In this document: piece by piece, positions 1 to 12,100 of the stretch
Layout of the letters: every line of letters starts with the position of its first letter
Position numbering within the stretch: the first letter of the stretch is position 1
Assembly: GCF_012272855.1 (NCBI RefSeq)
Contig: NZ_JAAXCQ010000017.1
Span: 1-64,000 of the forward strand
Direction of reading: 5' to 3'
Source: Arenibacter sp. 6A1
GTDB taxonomy: Bacteria; Bacteroidota; Bacteroidia; Flavobacteriales; Flavobacteriaceae
Length of the DNA: 64,000 nt
Notes under the pieces: model-generated
Databases searched by the model: none
Told to the model about the DNA's origin: nothing
Seen by the model: the letters and a program-made list of their open reading frames with translations, nothing else
Translations under genes and position numbers: made by a program

Positions 1-107
1 AATAAATTACAGCTTTTTAAACAGTTTTCCTATTTTAAATCACCTCAAAACACTAGCAAAATCAATACTTCAACAGTTATTCAACTCTTTTTTCAGGGGA
101 TGGCTAA

Positions 108-2234
108 TTTAACGATATAGATGGAGGGGCCAATTATGCCGAAGAAAACTGGGCCGATAACCCATCAACCTATATTATTGATAATCCCACAGAATTAACA
201 ATGTCCAATGATGGGTCATGGATCATTGCAACTGGATCTATTTTAGATCATTCAGGATCCGGTAACGCTGACCCTGAAGTCAATTTTGGGGTGAATTACA
301 ATTCCAAGTCCCAAATTACTATCCGAGTTGGGGCAATGGCAAGGGTAACAGGGGCATCGGCGGGAGGAAGACAACACAATATAGAATTCTTTTGTGTGAC
401 CAATTACTTAAGTCCAGATACCTATGGACTTGATTCGGATTCGGATGGGATTGCGAATCATCTAGATCTTGATTCTGATAATGATGGCATTTATGACGCG
501 GTGGAAGCTGGCCATAATCAACCACATACCAATGGGGTGGTTAATAGTGGGTACGGAGCCAATGGCTTGGCAAATATTGTAGAAACCTCCCCAGAAAGTG
601 GTGTGATAAATTATAGCATACGCAATACTGACGGTACTGCGCCACCCGATTATTTGGATGAAGACAGCGATGATGATGGTTGTAAGGATGCCAATGAGGC
701 CTATGGTAATGTTACCGCCGATAGTGATGGCAATGGTTACTATGGAAGTGGTAATCCACCAGCTGTAAATTCCGACGGTACGGTTACCGCTGCTTCTTAT
801 AGCAATCCTGTTGATGGGGATAGCAATGGCACGCCAGATTATGTAGAAGCCGAAGCAGCACCCCTTATAACGACTCAGCCTACAGATACCGTAATTTGTG
901 CCAACGGGAATACAAGCTTCTCGGTAACGGCTTCCAATGTTAATACCTATCAATGGCAAATTTATAATGGTTCGGTATGGAATGATGTGACGGATACAGG
1001 TATACATAGCGGTGCGACAACCAATACCTTAGGGATTACCAATGGCCAAATGTCGGATAATGGCAATCAATATCGCGTGATTGTATCGAACACAAGTTTT
1101 ATATGTAGCTTGGAAACCTCCAATACGGTCACCTTGACCGTTGTACAACCAATAGCACCTGTTTCGGGTGGCGATCAGGAAGAATGCGCGGATAGCCCCG
1201 TTCAAACCTTAACTGCTACCGCTACCGTCCCAGCGGGTTCTAATCTAGTTTGGTTTGATGCCCCCGTAGGTGGCAACGTAGTGGCAAGCCCGACCTTAAA
1301 TAGTGTGGGTACAATAACGTATTATGCAGAATCACAGGATGGCTCAACTGCTTGTCCCAGCAGTACTAGGACCCCGGTGAGCCTGACCATTCACCCACGT
1401 CCTACTATTTCCGTGACCGGATCGGCGAGCTGTAATATATTTTTAACGGCCTATTCCTTAGAAGTCACGGTAAGTAGTGGGACAGTAAGCAGTACGGCAG
1501 GTACGGTTATCAATACTGCGGGAAATGTATGGGATATTACCGATGTCCCTAGCGGGACAGATATAGTAGTAACAGTGACCGATGCTAATGGCTGTTCTAG
1601 AGATCTTCCGGTATCGGCTCCCGATTGCTCTTGTCCAGTAGTGAATGCACCTAACAGTGGGGGAGACAAGGCGTATTGTACTGGAGATCCTGTTCCTTCT
1701 ATTGATGCTAGTGTTGAGGTAGGAGAAACGGTCGATTGGTACGATAGTGCTTCTGGGGGAGTATTGCTGTTGAGCGGTAATACAAGCTTTACCCCTAGTG
1801 GGGCAGGGACTTATTATGCAGAAGCACGGAATAGTATTACCAATTGTATAAGTGGTTCCAGAACTCCCATTACCGTTATAGAAGACAGTCCGCCTACAGC
1901 CACTATCAGTGCCGATAGAACCGTATTCGTAAACCAAAATACCTCATTTACAGTGATTACGACCAATGCCGACACCTACCAGTGGCAGCTAAGTACCGAT
2001 GGAGGAACGGTTTTTAACAATATTGTTAATGGTCCCGAGTATTCTGGGACACAGTCTATCTCCTTGACCGTAAACGCCGTGGATATTGATAAAAACAACA
2101 ATAGATATCGATTATTGGCCTCTAAAAGCGGATCGAGTTGCGCCCTTATAGCTTCGCCTTCTGCCTTGTTGAGAGTACGCGTAAGAACCGTAATTACCAA
2201 CCGAAGAATTACCCATAGGGTTAAAAAGAATTAA
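108..2234 (+). CDS. Secreted TSP3/Ig-like repeat protein, 5' end missing or frameshifted
   Basis: This is the C-terminal part of a paralog of the gene that follows (2467-5844). The frame is open from 108, just after a TAA at 105-107; the first ATG is at 201, but similarity to the paralog (NDIDGG, GRQH, TSP3 stretches) already begins at 108-111, so 201 is not a natural start. In order one sees a short beta domain, calcium-binding TSP3-like repeats (DSDSDG, DLDSDNDG, DEDSDDDG), then about four Ig-like modules with QWQ and YYAE signatures, and a basic tail ending ITHRVKKN. No signal peptide is visible. The frame beginning at nt 1 is open to about 110 and may be the real upstream part joined by a one-base frameshift. 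Function is unknown; a surface or secreted binding protein is inferred. Confidence 0.6.
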   Translation, partial: FNDIDGGANYAEENWADNPSTYIIDNPTELTMSNDGSWIIATGSILDHSGSGNADPEVNFGVNYNSKSQITIRVGAMARVTGASAGGRQHNIEFFCVTNYLSPDTYGLDSDSDGIANHLDLDSDNDGIYDAVEAGHNQPHTNGVVNSGYGANGLANIVETSPESGVINYSIRNTDGTAPPDYLDEDSDDDGCKDANEAYGNVTADSDGNGYYGSGNPPAVNSDGTVTAASYSNPVDGDSNGTPDYVEAEAAPLITTQPTDTVICANGNTSFSVTASNVNTYQWQIYNGSVWNDVTDTGIHSGATTNTLGITNGQMSDNGNQYRVIVSNTSFICSLETSNTVTLTVVQPIAPVSGGDQEECADSPVQTLTATATVPAGSNLVWFDAPVGGNVVASPTLNSVGTITYYAESQDGSTACPSSTRTPVSLTIHPRPTISVTGSASCNIFLTAYSLEVTVSSGTVSSTAGTVINTAGNVWDITDVPSGTDIVVTVTDANGCSRDLPVSAPDCSCPVVNAPNSGGDKAYCTGDPVPSIDASVEVGETVDWYDSASGGVLLLSGNTSFTPSGAGTYYAEARNSITNCISGSRTPITVIEDSPPTATISADRTVFVNQNTSFTVITTNADTYQWQLSTDGGTVFNNIVNGPEYSGTQSISLTVNAVDIDKNNNRYRLLASKSGSSCALIASPSALLRVRVRTVITNRRITHRVKKN
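2187..2233 (+). repeat. 47-bp sequence shared by the 3' ends of two paralogs, copy 1
   Basis: This segment encodes the last 15 residues (TVITNRRITHRVKKN) and is identical, base for base, to 5797-5843 at the end of the next gene, whereas the two genes differ at many bases further upstream. The tail is basic and may be a functional C-terminal tag or a recently converted segment. Confidence 0.8.
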
Positions 2235-2466
2235 GATCAAAATTTTTTACGGTTTTGGCGTGTATAGCATTCTTTTTATCTGTAGTTACGGTAAGTTTAT
2301 CCGTATAGCCCTTCAATATAATGTGGTTATACCATGTGAATGGAATGATATACAACAAAAATTATGACACATCCTGGGAAAAGTCAATCTTGTAAATTAA
2401 AGTAGTCTTACTCATGCCGTTCCCTCAATGGTAGCTGTAGGGCACAATCAGGAAAAAAGTAACCTA

Positions 2467-5400
2467 ATGTTATTAAATAAATTTTTATTCGGACTAATCG
2501 GTCTAACGTGCTTACTGCATGTCTCCGTAGCTACCGCCCAAACAACTTTTACCGAAAGCGCTGCTGCTTATAACCTAGGTATTGGAGGTAATAAAGACGG
2601 TGGACATGCTTGGGCCGATTATGATCTTGATGGGGATTTTGACTTGGTAATCAATACAAATGGCAGAGGCTATCTTTTGCGAAATGATGGTGGGAGCTTC
2701 TCAGACCAAACAGCAGCATTAGCTCCTGATTTATTGGGAGGAAATCTTGAAAGGACAGTTCTATTCGTTGATTTTAACAATGACGGCTATCCCGATATTT
2801 TCAGAAACAAACACGATGATTTACGTATTTATTTACAAGACCCTAGTAGCAATAAATTTGGGGATGGAATTGGGGGTACCGTCCCTAGTCAGCGTTTTAT
2901 TACGATGACCGATGGGATGAACACCGAAGGGGCAGGGGCCTTGGATTATGATGGCGATGGCGATCTTGACCTATTTGTGGATAATCATAATTTTGGTATT
3001 GATATATTGCAAAATGACGGGAATGGCTTTTTTACCCATGTTACAACAAAGGCAGATAGTCCAAATCCTCCCTATAATCAGAATGTACCAAGTACCTGGC
3101 CCTTAGGGTTGGTACAGGATGCTACCGATGGTGATTACGGCTCTGCTACAGATTTTAATGATGATGGATGGGTCGATATAGTGGTTAGAAAAAGAGATCA
3201 AGTAGACCTGTTTACAAACCTTGGGGGAACCTTTCAGGATGGGGTAGATATTGATCAGGCTGCTAATGGTAACAAGGGGTCGGTAGCTTTCTACGACTTT
3301 GATAACGATGGGGATTTTGATCTTTTTTGGACAGAAAATGGCAATAACCAAATACACCGTAATAATGGTGACGGAACATGGACCCCATTAGGAGCAGTTA
3401 CCGGAATTCCTATTAGCTTTTCTGGCCAGATTGAAGGTCTTGCCTGTGGCGATGTGGATAATGATGGGGATATCGATATTTTTTTGACGGGAAATAATAC
3501 CAGTAAACTATACCTGAACCAAATCAACAACGGAGGAGGTGCCATGACATTTATAGACTCGGGCCTAACTTTTAATACAGCAGGTGAGGGATGTACATTT
3601 ATCGATATCGATAAAGATGGGGATTTGGACCTTTATATGAATCGCACAGGTAGTAATTCTTTGTATATCAATAATCTAGGGGTTTTGGATCAGCCAAATC
3701 ATCTGTATATCAATATTATAGAAGATAGGGACGATTTTGGACTTATTAATCTGGAGCAACGTTTTGGGGTAGGGGCAACCTCCAAGATTTTGCACTGTGA
3801 TGGGAATGTTATTTCTGGCACTCGGGAGGTTAATGGGGGGTATGGACATGGTACACAACAACCAGGTCTTATCCATTTTGGTTTGCCTAGTGGTCCTCTG
3901 GTTCCTATCGTGGTTGAGGTGGCATTTCCACGAACTTCAACCGGTAGGGTGGTGGTCAGAAAACAACTTGTACCAATCGATTTTAAAAATGGAAATATCA
4001 ATATTGTAGATGTCTTTCCCGATTCTGCCAACCAGCCCCCAACTGCCTATAATGATTATATCACAACAGTTGAGGATAGCCCTGTAATCTTTGATCCATT
4101 GGCCGATAACGGAGGTGGGGCCGATACCGATCCCGAAGGACAACCTATGGAAATAATCTCCATTACATCTGCTTCCAACGGTACGGCCGTATTGAACGGG
4201 AATGGTACGGTGACCTATACACCGAACCCCGGATTTTCGGGAGGTGACCAATTTAATTATACCATAAGGGACAATGCTAATTGTACTTTTACTGCCGAAG
4301 AAAGTACCGCTACCATCTATATTACCATATATGCCGATTCGGACAACGACAGTATTCCAGACAATACAGATCTTGATGACGATAACGATGGCATTCCAGA
4401 TGATAATGAGTTAAGTACTGTTGTTAGCAACTCGCAACCTTCTTGTGGGGGAGAAATCAATCTTGATTTTAGCGCGCCTGCTTCACTAGAATCCGGAGTG
4501 GATAAAACTCAAGGCGCAGTATATAGGATTACGAATGTTACTACGGCTACAGATGCTTTGGTGACCATTGTTCAGGTATTTAATGCAACGGTTTATAATG
4601 TGGACAATAATGGGGCCGATGCTCCAAATTTTAAACCGCAAACGGGCTTTAACTTACCCAATATAGGGGATAGAGCATATGTTGAGTACAATATTCAATT
4701 TGTTGCCTCGGGAGGATCCACTCCTGTGGTAATTCCTAAATTTTTTATGAATTTTAACGATATTGATGGGGGTGCCGCTTACGGAGAGGAAAATTGGGTA
4801 AACAATCCGGCTACCTACACCATTGAAAGTCCAACCGAACTCACCATTACCAATGAAGGTGCCTGGGTGATAGCAACTGCCGGAATGGTGGATCATCCGG
4901 ATTCTAGCAATACTGATCCCGAAGTAAATGTAAGCGTAAATTATAATTCGAAATCTGAAATGTCATTTCGGGTGGGGGCCGTTGCTAGGGTAGCCGGGGC
5001 TTCGGCAACAGGAAGGCAACACAGTATAGAGTTTAATTGTATAACAAACTTCTTGAATCCGGAAACCTATGGTATTGATAATGATTCTGACGGAGTGGCG
5101 AATCATTTAGATCTTGATAGCGATAACGATGGTATTTATGATGCGGTGGAGGCTGATCATAATCAAGCACATACCAATGGTATTGTTAATGGGCTATATG
5201 GGCTCAATGGGTTGGCCGATTTAGTAGAGACAATCCCCGAAAGTGGAACCCTTAATTATACCCTTCTCAATTCTGACGGTACCAATCCACCAGATTATTT
5301 GGATACCGATAGTGATGATGACGGCTGTAGCGATGCCAATGAGGCTTATTACAACCCCAATGCTGATGGAGGTGATAATCATTATTATGGAAATGGCAAT

Positions 5401-5844
5401 CCTTCGGTAACGGATGCCAATGGACGAGTAACTGAAGCCTCCTATCCAGTACCGACAGATATAGATGCGAACAGTATATATGACTATAAAGAAGCCGATT
5501 CCCCACCATCAATTGCCACACAACCAGTGGATATAAAAATATGTCCAGGCTGTACCGGCTCGATATCTGTGATGGCATTGAATGCCGACAGTTATCAATG
5601 GCAACTATTCAATGGGGCTAGTTGGGTTGATTTATCTGATACCGGAATATACAGCGGATCAAACACAAATACCCTAACGATTAATAATACTACGGCTACG
5701 GAAGATGGAAACCGATATAGGGCGGTTCTTGCTAATAGCATGTATATATGTGCAACGGAAACCTCTGATATAGCTATTTTATTGGTAAGGGTTAATACCG
5801 TAATTACCAACCGAAGAATTACCCATAGGGTTAAAAAGAATTAG
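2467..5844 (+). CDS. Secreted FG-GAP/VCBS, ASPIC-UnbV, TSP3 and Ig-like repeat protein
   Basis: The product is about 1125 residues from the ATG at 2467, which opens directly into a signal peptide (MLLNKFLFG...ATAQ); an ATG 39 bases upstream would bury that signal. Residues of roughly 25-410 carry at least seven FG-GAP/VCBS-type calcium-binding repeats (DYDLDGDFD, DFNNDGYPD, DYDGDGDLD, DVDNDGDID and others), a beta-propeller-like array. An ASPIC/UnbV-like segment follows (FGVGATSK, HFGLPSG), then a cadherin-like Ig module (NQPPTAYND), TSP3 repeats (DLDDDNDG, DLDSDNDG, DTDSDDDG) and a C-terminal Ig-like module with the basic tail RRITHRVKKN. Export through Sec is clear; further surface location by type IX secretion is inferred, as the tail is not a standard type A or B sorting domain. 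Ligand unknown. Confidence 0.8.
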   Translation: MLLNKFLFGLIGLTCLLHVSVATAQTTFTESAAAYNLGIGGNKDGGHAWADYDLDGDFDLVINTNGRGYLLRNDGGSFSDQTAALAPDLLGGNLERTVLFVDFNNDGYPDIFRNKHDDLRIYLQDPSSNKFGDGIGGTVPSQRFITMTDGMNTEGAGALDYDGDGDLDLFVDNHNFGIDILQNDGNGFFTHVTTKADSPNPPYNQNVPSTWPLGLVQDATDGDYGSATDFNDDGWVDIVVRKRDQVDLFTNLGGTFQDGVDIDQAANGNKGSVAFYDFDNDGDFDLFWTENGNNQIHRNNGDGTWTPLGAVTGIPISFSGQIEGLACGDVDNDGDIDIFLTGNNTSKLYLNQINNGGGAMTFIDSGLTFNTAGEGCTFIDIDKDGDLDLYMNRTGSNSLYINNLGVLDQPNHLYINIIEDRDDFGLINLEQRFGVGATSKILHCDGNVISGTREVNGGYGHGTQQPGLIHFGLPSGPLVPIVVEVAFPRTSTGRVVVRKQLVPIDFKNGNINIVDVFPDSANQPPTAYNDYITTVEDSPVIFDPLADNGGGADTDPEGQPMEIISITSASNGTAVLNGNGTVTYTPNPGFSGGDQFNYTIRDNANCTFTAEESTATIYITIYADSDNDSIPDNTDLDDDNDGIPDDNELSTVVSNSQPSCGGEINLDFSAPASLESGVDKTQGAVYRITNVTTATDALVTIVQVFNATVYNVDNNGADAPNFKPQTGFNLPNIGDRAYVEYNIQFVASGGSTPVVIPKFFMNFNDIDGGAAYGEENWVNNPATYTIESPTELTITNEGAWVIATAGMVDHPDSSNTDPEVNVSVNYNSKSEMSFRVGAVARVAGASATGRQHSIEFNCITNFLNPETYGIDNDSDGVANHLDLDSDNDGIYDAVEADHNQAHTNGIVNGLYGLNGLADLVETIPESGTLNYTLLNSDGTNPPDYLDTDSDDDGCSDANEAYYNPNADGGDNHYYGNGNPSVTDANGRVTEASYPVPTDIDANSIYDYKEADSPPSIATQPVDIKICPGCTGSISVMALNADSYQWQLFNGASWVDLSDTGIYSGSNTNTLTINNTTATEDGNRYRAVLANSMYICATETSDIAILLVRVNTVITNRRITHRVKKN
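5797..5843 (+). repeat. 47-bp sequence shared by the 3' ends of two paralogs, copy 2
   Basis: Identical to 2187-2233; the identity ends one base before the last base of the stop codon, which is TAA in copy 1 and TAG here. The downstream sequences are unrelated. Confidence 0.8.
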
Positions 5845-6193
5845 ACCTTGCCAACTTGCTTAACGGCGAAAGAAAATACAATTTTTATCATCCAATAACC
5901 ACCTTGTGTTTACGATAAATACGAGGGTAATCGACCAACGACTACCAAAAAAAATATGGTTTTTAAGAATCGTTACCCCTAAAAATATGCTCTTTACATA
6001 GTGAATGGGCACTTACACAACATTTATTTTTCAGAGGGTATAGTAAAGTTAATTTTGTTAATAGTTAATTCTTTGCTGCCTTGATGTTATCCAAATACGA
6101 TGGTTAAAAACCATCAAGAAACTGAGGTTTAGTAATGGTAAAATAACTGACCAATAAGTACCAAAATTTTGAATACCGCATAAATCAACAACC
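5845..6193. other. Intergenic region upstream of the giant repeat gene
   Basis: No gene is visible in these 349 bases. Towards the 3' end lie two overlapping inverted repeats: CTTGATG (6080-6086) with CATCAAG (6112-6118), and GATGGTT (6099-6105) with AACCATC (6109-6115). They share bases and so would exclude each other. No clear TAnnTTTG promoter was recognised. Confidence 0.5.
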
Positions 6194-9100
6194 ATGGACA
6201 AAAGAATTCTGCTAATAATCATTTTTCTCGTAACTGGAATTTCATTTTCTCAGACTACGGTTACTTTACAGGATCAATGTAATTGCGAGGTACTTAGTGG
6301 TACCCTTGTAGCTACTCCTGGAGCTACTACCCCCGGAGGAGCAGATATAGGTGATATCTATGTGAATACCACTACTGGCACCATTTATTTTTGGGATGGT
6401 GATTCTTGGGAATTAACTTCTTCCGATAATCAACAACTACAAAGTTTTAGTTTTGATGCAACAACTAATCTGCTTTCCTTGACTTTGGAAAATGGAGGTA
6501 GTGTGAGTGTAGATTTAGGAAGTCTGAGATTTGTGGAGACACTGACTACCATTGTAGAAAACGCCAATGGTACCTTTACCTATACGGATGAAGCTGGGAA
6601 CCCTACCATAATCGATATTACCAACCTGGAGACCTTAACAACGATCGCCTTAAACGTCGATAACACCCATTTGGATTATACGGATGAGGACGGTACTACA
6701 ATTCAGGTAGATCTGACCGCTGCTGTAAAGAACCTGGAGACCCTGACTACCATTGTAGAAAACGTCAATGGTACCTTTACCTATACGGATGAAGCTGGGA
6801 ATCCTACTATTATCGATGTCACCAACCTAGAGACCTTAACTACTATTGCCTTAAACGCCGATAACACCAATTTAGATTATACGGATGAGGACGGTACTAC
6901 AATTCAGGTCGATCTGACCGCTGCTGTAAAGAACCTGGAGACCCTGACTACCATTGTAGAAAACGTCAATGGTACCTTTACCTATACGGATGAAGCTGGG
7001 AATCCTACCATTATCGATATTACCAACCTAGAGACCTTAACTACTATTGCCTTAAACGCCGATAACACCCATTTAGATTATACAGATGAGGACGGTACTA
7101 CAATTCAAGTCGATCTGACCGCTGCTGTAAAGAACCTAGAGACGCTGACTACCATTGTAGAAAACGCCAATGGTACCTTTACCTATACGGATGAAGCAGG
7201 GAACCCTACCATAATCGATGTCACCAACCTAGAGACCTTAACTACTATTGCCTTAAACGCCGATAACACCAATTTAGATTATACGGATGAGGACGGTACT
7301 ACAATTCAGGTTGATCTGACCGCTGCTGTAAAGAACCTGGAGACCCTGACTACCATTGTAGAAAACGTCAATGGTACCTTTACCTATACGGATGAAGCTG
7401 GGAATCCTACCATTATCGATATTACCAACCTAGAGACCTTAACTACTATTGCCTTAAACGCCGATAACACCCATTTGGATTATACAGATGAGGACGGTAC
7501 TACAATTCAGGTCGATCTGACCGCTGCGGTGAAGAACCTGGAGACCCTGACTACCATTGTAGAAAACGCCAATGGTACCTTTACCTATACGGATGAAGCA
7601 GGGAACCCTACCATAATCGATGTTACCAACCTAGAGACCTTAACTACCATTGCCTTAAACGCCGATAACACCAATTTGGATTATACGGATGAAGACGGTA
7701 CTACAATTCAAGTCGATTTAACGGCTGCTGTAAAGAACCTGGAGACGCTGACTACCATTGTAGAAAACGCCAATGGTACTTTTACCTATACGGATGAAGC
7801 TGGGAATCCTACCATTATCGATATTACCAACCTAGAGACCTTAACAACGATCGCCTTAAACGCCGATAACACCCATTTGGATTATACGGATGAGGACGGT
7901 ACAACAATTCAAGTCGATCTGACCGCTGCTGTAAAGAACCTGGAGACCCTGACTACCATTGTAGAAACCGCCAATGGTACCTTTACCTATACGGATGAAG
8001 CAGGGAACCCTACCATAATCGATGTTACCAACCTAGAGACCTTAACTACCATTGCCTTAAACGCCGATAACACCCATTTGGATTATACGGATGAGGACGG
8101 TACTACAATTCAGGTTGATCTGACCGCTGCTGTAAAGAACCTGGAGACACTGACTACCATTGTAGAAAACGCCAATGGAACCTTTACCTATACGGATGAA
8201 GCTGGGAATCCTACCATAATCGATGTCACCAACCTAGAGACCTTGACGACGATCGCCTTAAACGCCGATAACACCCATTTGGATTATACGGATGAAGACG
8301 GTACTACAATTCAAGTCGATTTAACGGCTGCTGTAAAGAACCTGGAGACGCTGACTACCATTGTAGAAAACGTCAATGGTACTTTTACCTATACGGATGA
8401 AGCAGGGAACCCAACCATTATCGATATTACCAACCTAGAGACCTTGACGACGATCGCCTTAAACGCCGATAATACTAACTTAGATTATACAGATGAGGAC
8501 GGTACAACAATTCAAGTCGATCTGACCGCTGCTGTAAAGAACCTGGAGACGCTGACTACCATTGTAGAAAACGCCAATGGTACCTTTACCTATACGGATG
8601 AAGCTGGGAATCTTACCATTATCGATATTACCAACCTAGAGACCTTGACGACGATCGCCTTAAACGCCGATAATACTAACTTAGATTATACAGATGAGGA
8701 CGGTACAACAATTCAGGTTGATCTGACCGCTGCTGTAAAGAACCTGGAGACGCTGACGACCATTGTAGAAAACGCCAATGGTACTTTAACCTATACGGAT
8801 GAAGCAGGGAACCCTACCATTATCGATATTACCAACCTAGAGACCTTGACTACGATCGCCTTAAACGCCGATAATACTAACTTAGATTATACGGATGAAG
8901 ACGGTACTACAATTCAAGTCGATCTGACCGCTGCTGTAAAGAACCTGGAGACGCTGACGACCATTGTAGAAAACGCCAATGGTACTTTTACCTATACGGA
9001 TGAAGCAGGAAACCCTACCATTATCGATATTACCAACCTAGAGACTTTAACGACGATCGCCTTAAACGCCGATAACACCCATTTGGATTATACGGATGAG

Positions 9101-12100
9101 GACGGTACTACAATTCAGGTTGATCTGACCGCTGCTGTAAAGAACCTGGAGACGCTGACAACATTAGTTAAAAATAATGATGGAACATTAACCTTTACGA
9201 ATGAAAGTGGAGCGCCCAATAGCATAAACCTTATTAGTACCAATGCTAATAATGATATTGTAGCGGGTTCAGACGGTGGTTTATATTTAAATGTTGCTTC
9301 GGTTGCCATGTCAGAAACCATAACAACATTAACTGATCACGGAGACGGAACGTTTACCTATGAAAATGAAAGTGGAGTTACTACAACTTTTGATGCTAAA
9401 CGTTCAACTGTGTTAGATAACGGTGATGGAACATTTTCTATTACGGATGATTCTGGAAATTCAGTTACTATTACAGGAAATACAAATACAACGAATACCA
9501 CTCTGACCGAAAACGGTACAGACCTTATTCTAACGGATAGCGAAGGTAACTTTGTTTCAATTCCTTTAGCGAACATTGCACCGATCGCCGATCAGGTAAC
9601 GATTACAGGAGTAGGAACTACCGCCGATCCTTTCAAAGTAGAGGACCTGTCCATCGTAACGGCTAAATTGGCCAATGATGCGGTGACCAATGCTAAAATG
9701 GCAGACAATGCTGTTCAGACAGAAAACATAGTAAACGGAACCATATTGACAGAAGATATGGCCTCTGGAGGTAATGATAAAGTAATGGTTACGGATGCAC
9801 TGGGTACAGTGGAGTGGATCGACAAGTCTAGTTTCGCTGCTATTGCCGATCAGGTAACGATTACAGGAGTAGGAACTACAGCCGATCCTTTTAAAGTAGA
9901 GGACCTGTCCATCGTAACGGCCAAACTGGCCAATGATGCGGTGACCAATGCTAAATTAGCAGACAATGCTGTCCAGACAGAAAACATAGTAAACGGAACC
10001 ATATTGACAGAAGATATGGCCTCTGGAGGTAATGATAAAGTAATGGTTACGGATGCACTGGGTACAGTGGAGTGGATCGATAAATCTAGTTTCGCTGCTA
10101 TTGCCGATCAGGTAACGATTACAGGAGTAGGAACTACCGCCGATCCTTTTAAAGTAGAAGACCTATCCATCGTAACGGCTAAATTGGCCAATGATGCGGT
10201 GACCAATGCTAAATTGGCAGACAACGCTGTTCAGACAGAAAACATAGTAAACGGAACCATATTGACAGAAGATATGGCCTCTGGAGGTAATGATAAAGTA
10301 ATGGTTACGGATGCATTGGGTACAGTGGAGTGGATCGATAAATCTAGTTTCGCTGCCATTGCCGATCAGGTAACGATCACAGGAGTAGGAACTACCGCCG
10401 ATCCTTTCAAAGTAGAGGACCTATCCATCGTAACGGCTAAATTGGCCAATGATGCGGTGACCAATGTTAAATTGGCAGACAACGCTGTTCAGACAGAAAA
10501 CATTGTAAACGGAACCATATTGACAGAAGATATGGCCTCTGGAGGTAATGATAAAGTAATGGTTACGGATGCACTGGGCATGGTGGAGTGGATTGACAAG
10601 TCTAGTTTCGCTGCCATTGCCGACCAGGTAACGATTACAGGAGTAGGAACTACCGCCGATCCTTTCAAAGTAGAGGACCTATCCATCGTAACGGCTAAAT
10701 TGGCCAATGATGCGGTGACTAATGCAAAATTAGCAGACAATGCTGTTCAGACAGAAAACATATTAAGTGGTGGTAATGACAAGGTATTGGTTACGGATGC
10801 ACTGGGTACAGTAGAGTGGATCGATAAATCTAGTTTCGCTGCCATTGCCGATCAGGTAACGATTACAGGAGTGGGAACTACCGCCGATCCTTTCAAGGTA
10901 GAGGACCTGTCCATCATAACGGCTAAATTGGCCAATGATGCGGTGACTAGCGCGAAAATTGTAGATAAAGCAATAACCTTGTCAAAATTACAAGACGGTA
11001 CTTTGGACGGGCAGGTAATGCAATGGGATAATGGAACTTCTTCCTGGACATTAGTAGATTTAGGTTCAGTAACGGTTACGGAAAACGACGGGGTTATCGG
11101 AAATGAAGTGGTTGGAGCTACAGATGCGACTTTAATTCGATCAGGATCAGGGACTACAGTTAGTCCTTATACCTTAGATGTGTCCGCGGACGGAATTACG
11201 AATGCAGAACTTGCAGACAACGCTGTTCAGACCGAAAACATATTAAGTGGTGGTAATGACAAGGTATTGGTTACGGATGCACTGGGTACAGTGGAGTGGA
11301 TCGATAAATCTAGTTTCGCTGCCATTGCCGACCAGGTAACGATTACAGGATTAGGAACTACCGCCGATCCTTTCAAAGTAGAAGACCTATCCATTGTAAC
11401 GGCCAAATTGGCCAATGATGCGGTGACCAATGCTAAATTAGCAGACAATGCTGTCCAGACAGAAAACATATTAAACGGAACCATATTGACAGAAGATATG
11501 GCCTCTGGGGGTAATGATAAAGTAATGGTTACGGATGCATTGGGTACAGTGGAGTGGATCGATAAATCTAGCTTCGCTGCCATTGCCGATCAGGTAACGA
11601 TTACAGGATTAGGAACTACCGCCGATCCTTTTAAAGTAGAAGACCTATCCATCGTAACGGCTAAATTGGCCAATGATGCAGTGACCAATGCTAAATTAGC
11701 AGACAATGCTGTTCAGACAGAAAACATAGTAAACGGAACCATATTGACAGAAGATATGGCCTCTGGAGGTAATGATAAAGTAATGGTTACGGATGCATTG
11801 GGCATGGTTGAGTGGATCGATAAATCTAGCTTCGCTGCTATTGCCGATCAGGTAACGATTACAGGATTAGGAACTACCGCCGATCCTTTTAAAGTAGAAG
11901 ACCTATCCATCGTAACGGCTAAATTGGCCAATGATGCGGTGACCAATGCTAAATTAGCAGACAATGCTGTTCAGACAGAAAACATAGTAAACGGAACCAT
12001 ATTGACAGAAGATATGGCCTCTGGTGGTAATGATAAAGTAATGGTTACGGATGCATTGGGTATGGTGGAGTGGATCGACAAGTCTAGCTTCGCTGCCATT

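Noticed and set aside
1-107. Insertion sequence end as cause of the abrupt boundary of the first gene
   Set aside because: No terminal inverted repeat, transposase frame or target duplication can be seen; truncation by window edge plus frameshift is at least as likely.
462-1007. A 181-codon minus-strand frame opposite the first paralog
   Set aside because: Ile-rich product is the complement of TSP3 and Ig codons on the plus strand, which carry clear domain signatures.
6533-9145. CRISPR array
   Set aside because: Units are 201 bp and contiguous, fully coding, without variable spacers; no cas genes are present in the window.
11227-11583. Long minus-strand open frames inside the tandem repeats (also 10489-10740, 12106-12603, 13939-14445)
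   Set aside because: They are antisense shadows of the repetitive plus-strand gene; the products repeat with the array and have no own start signals or family features.
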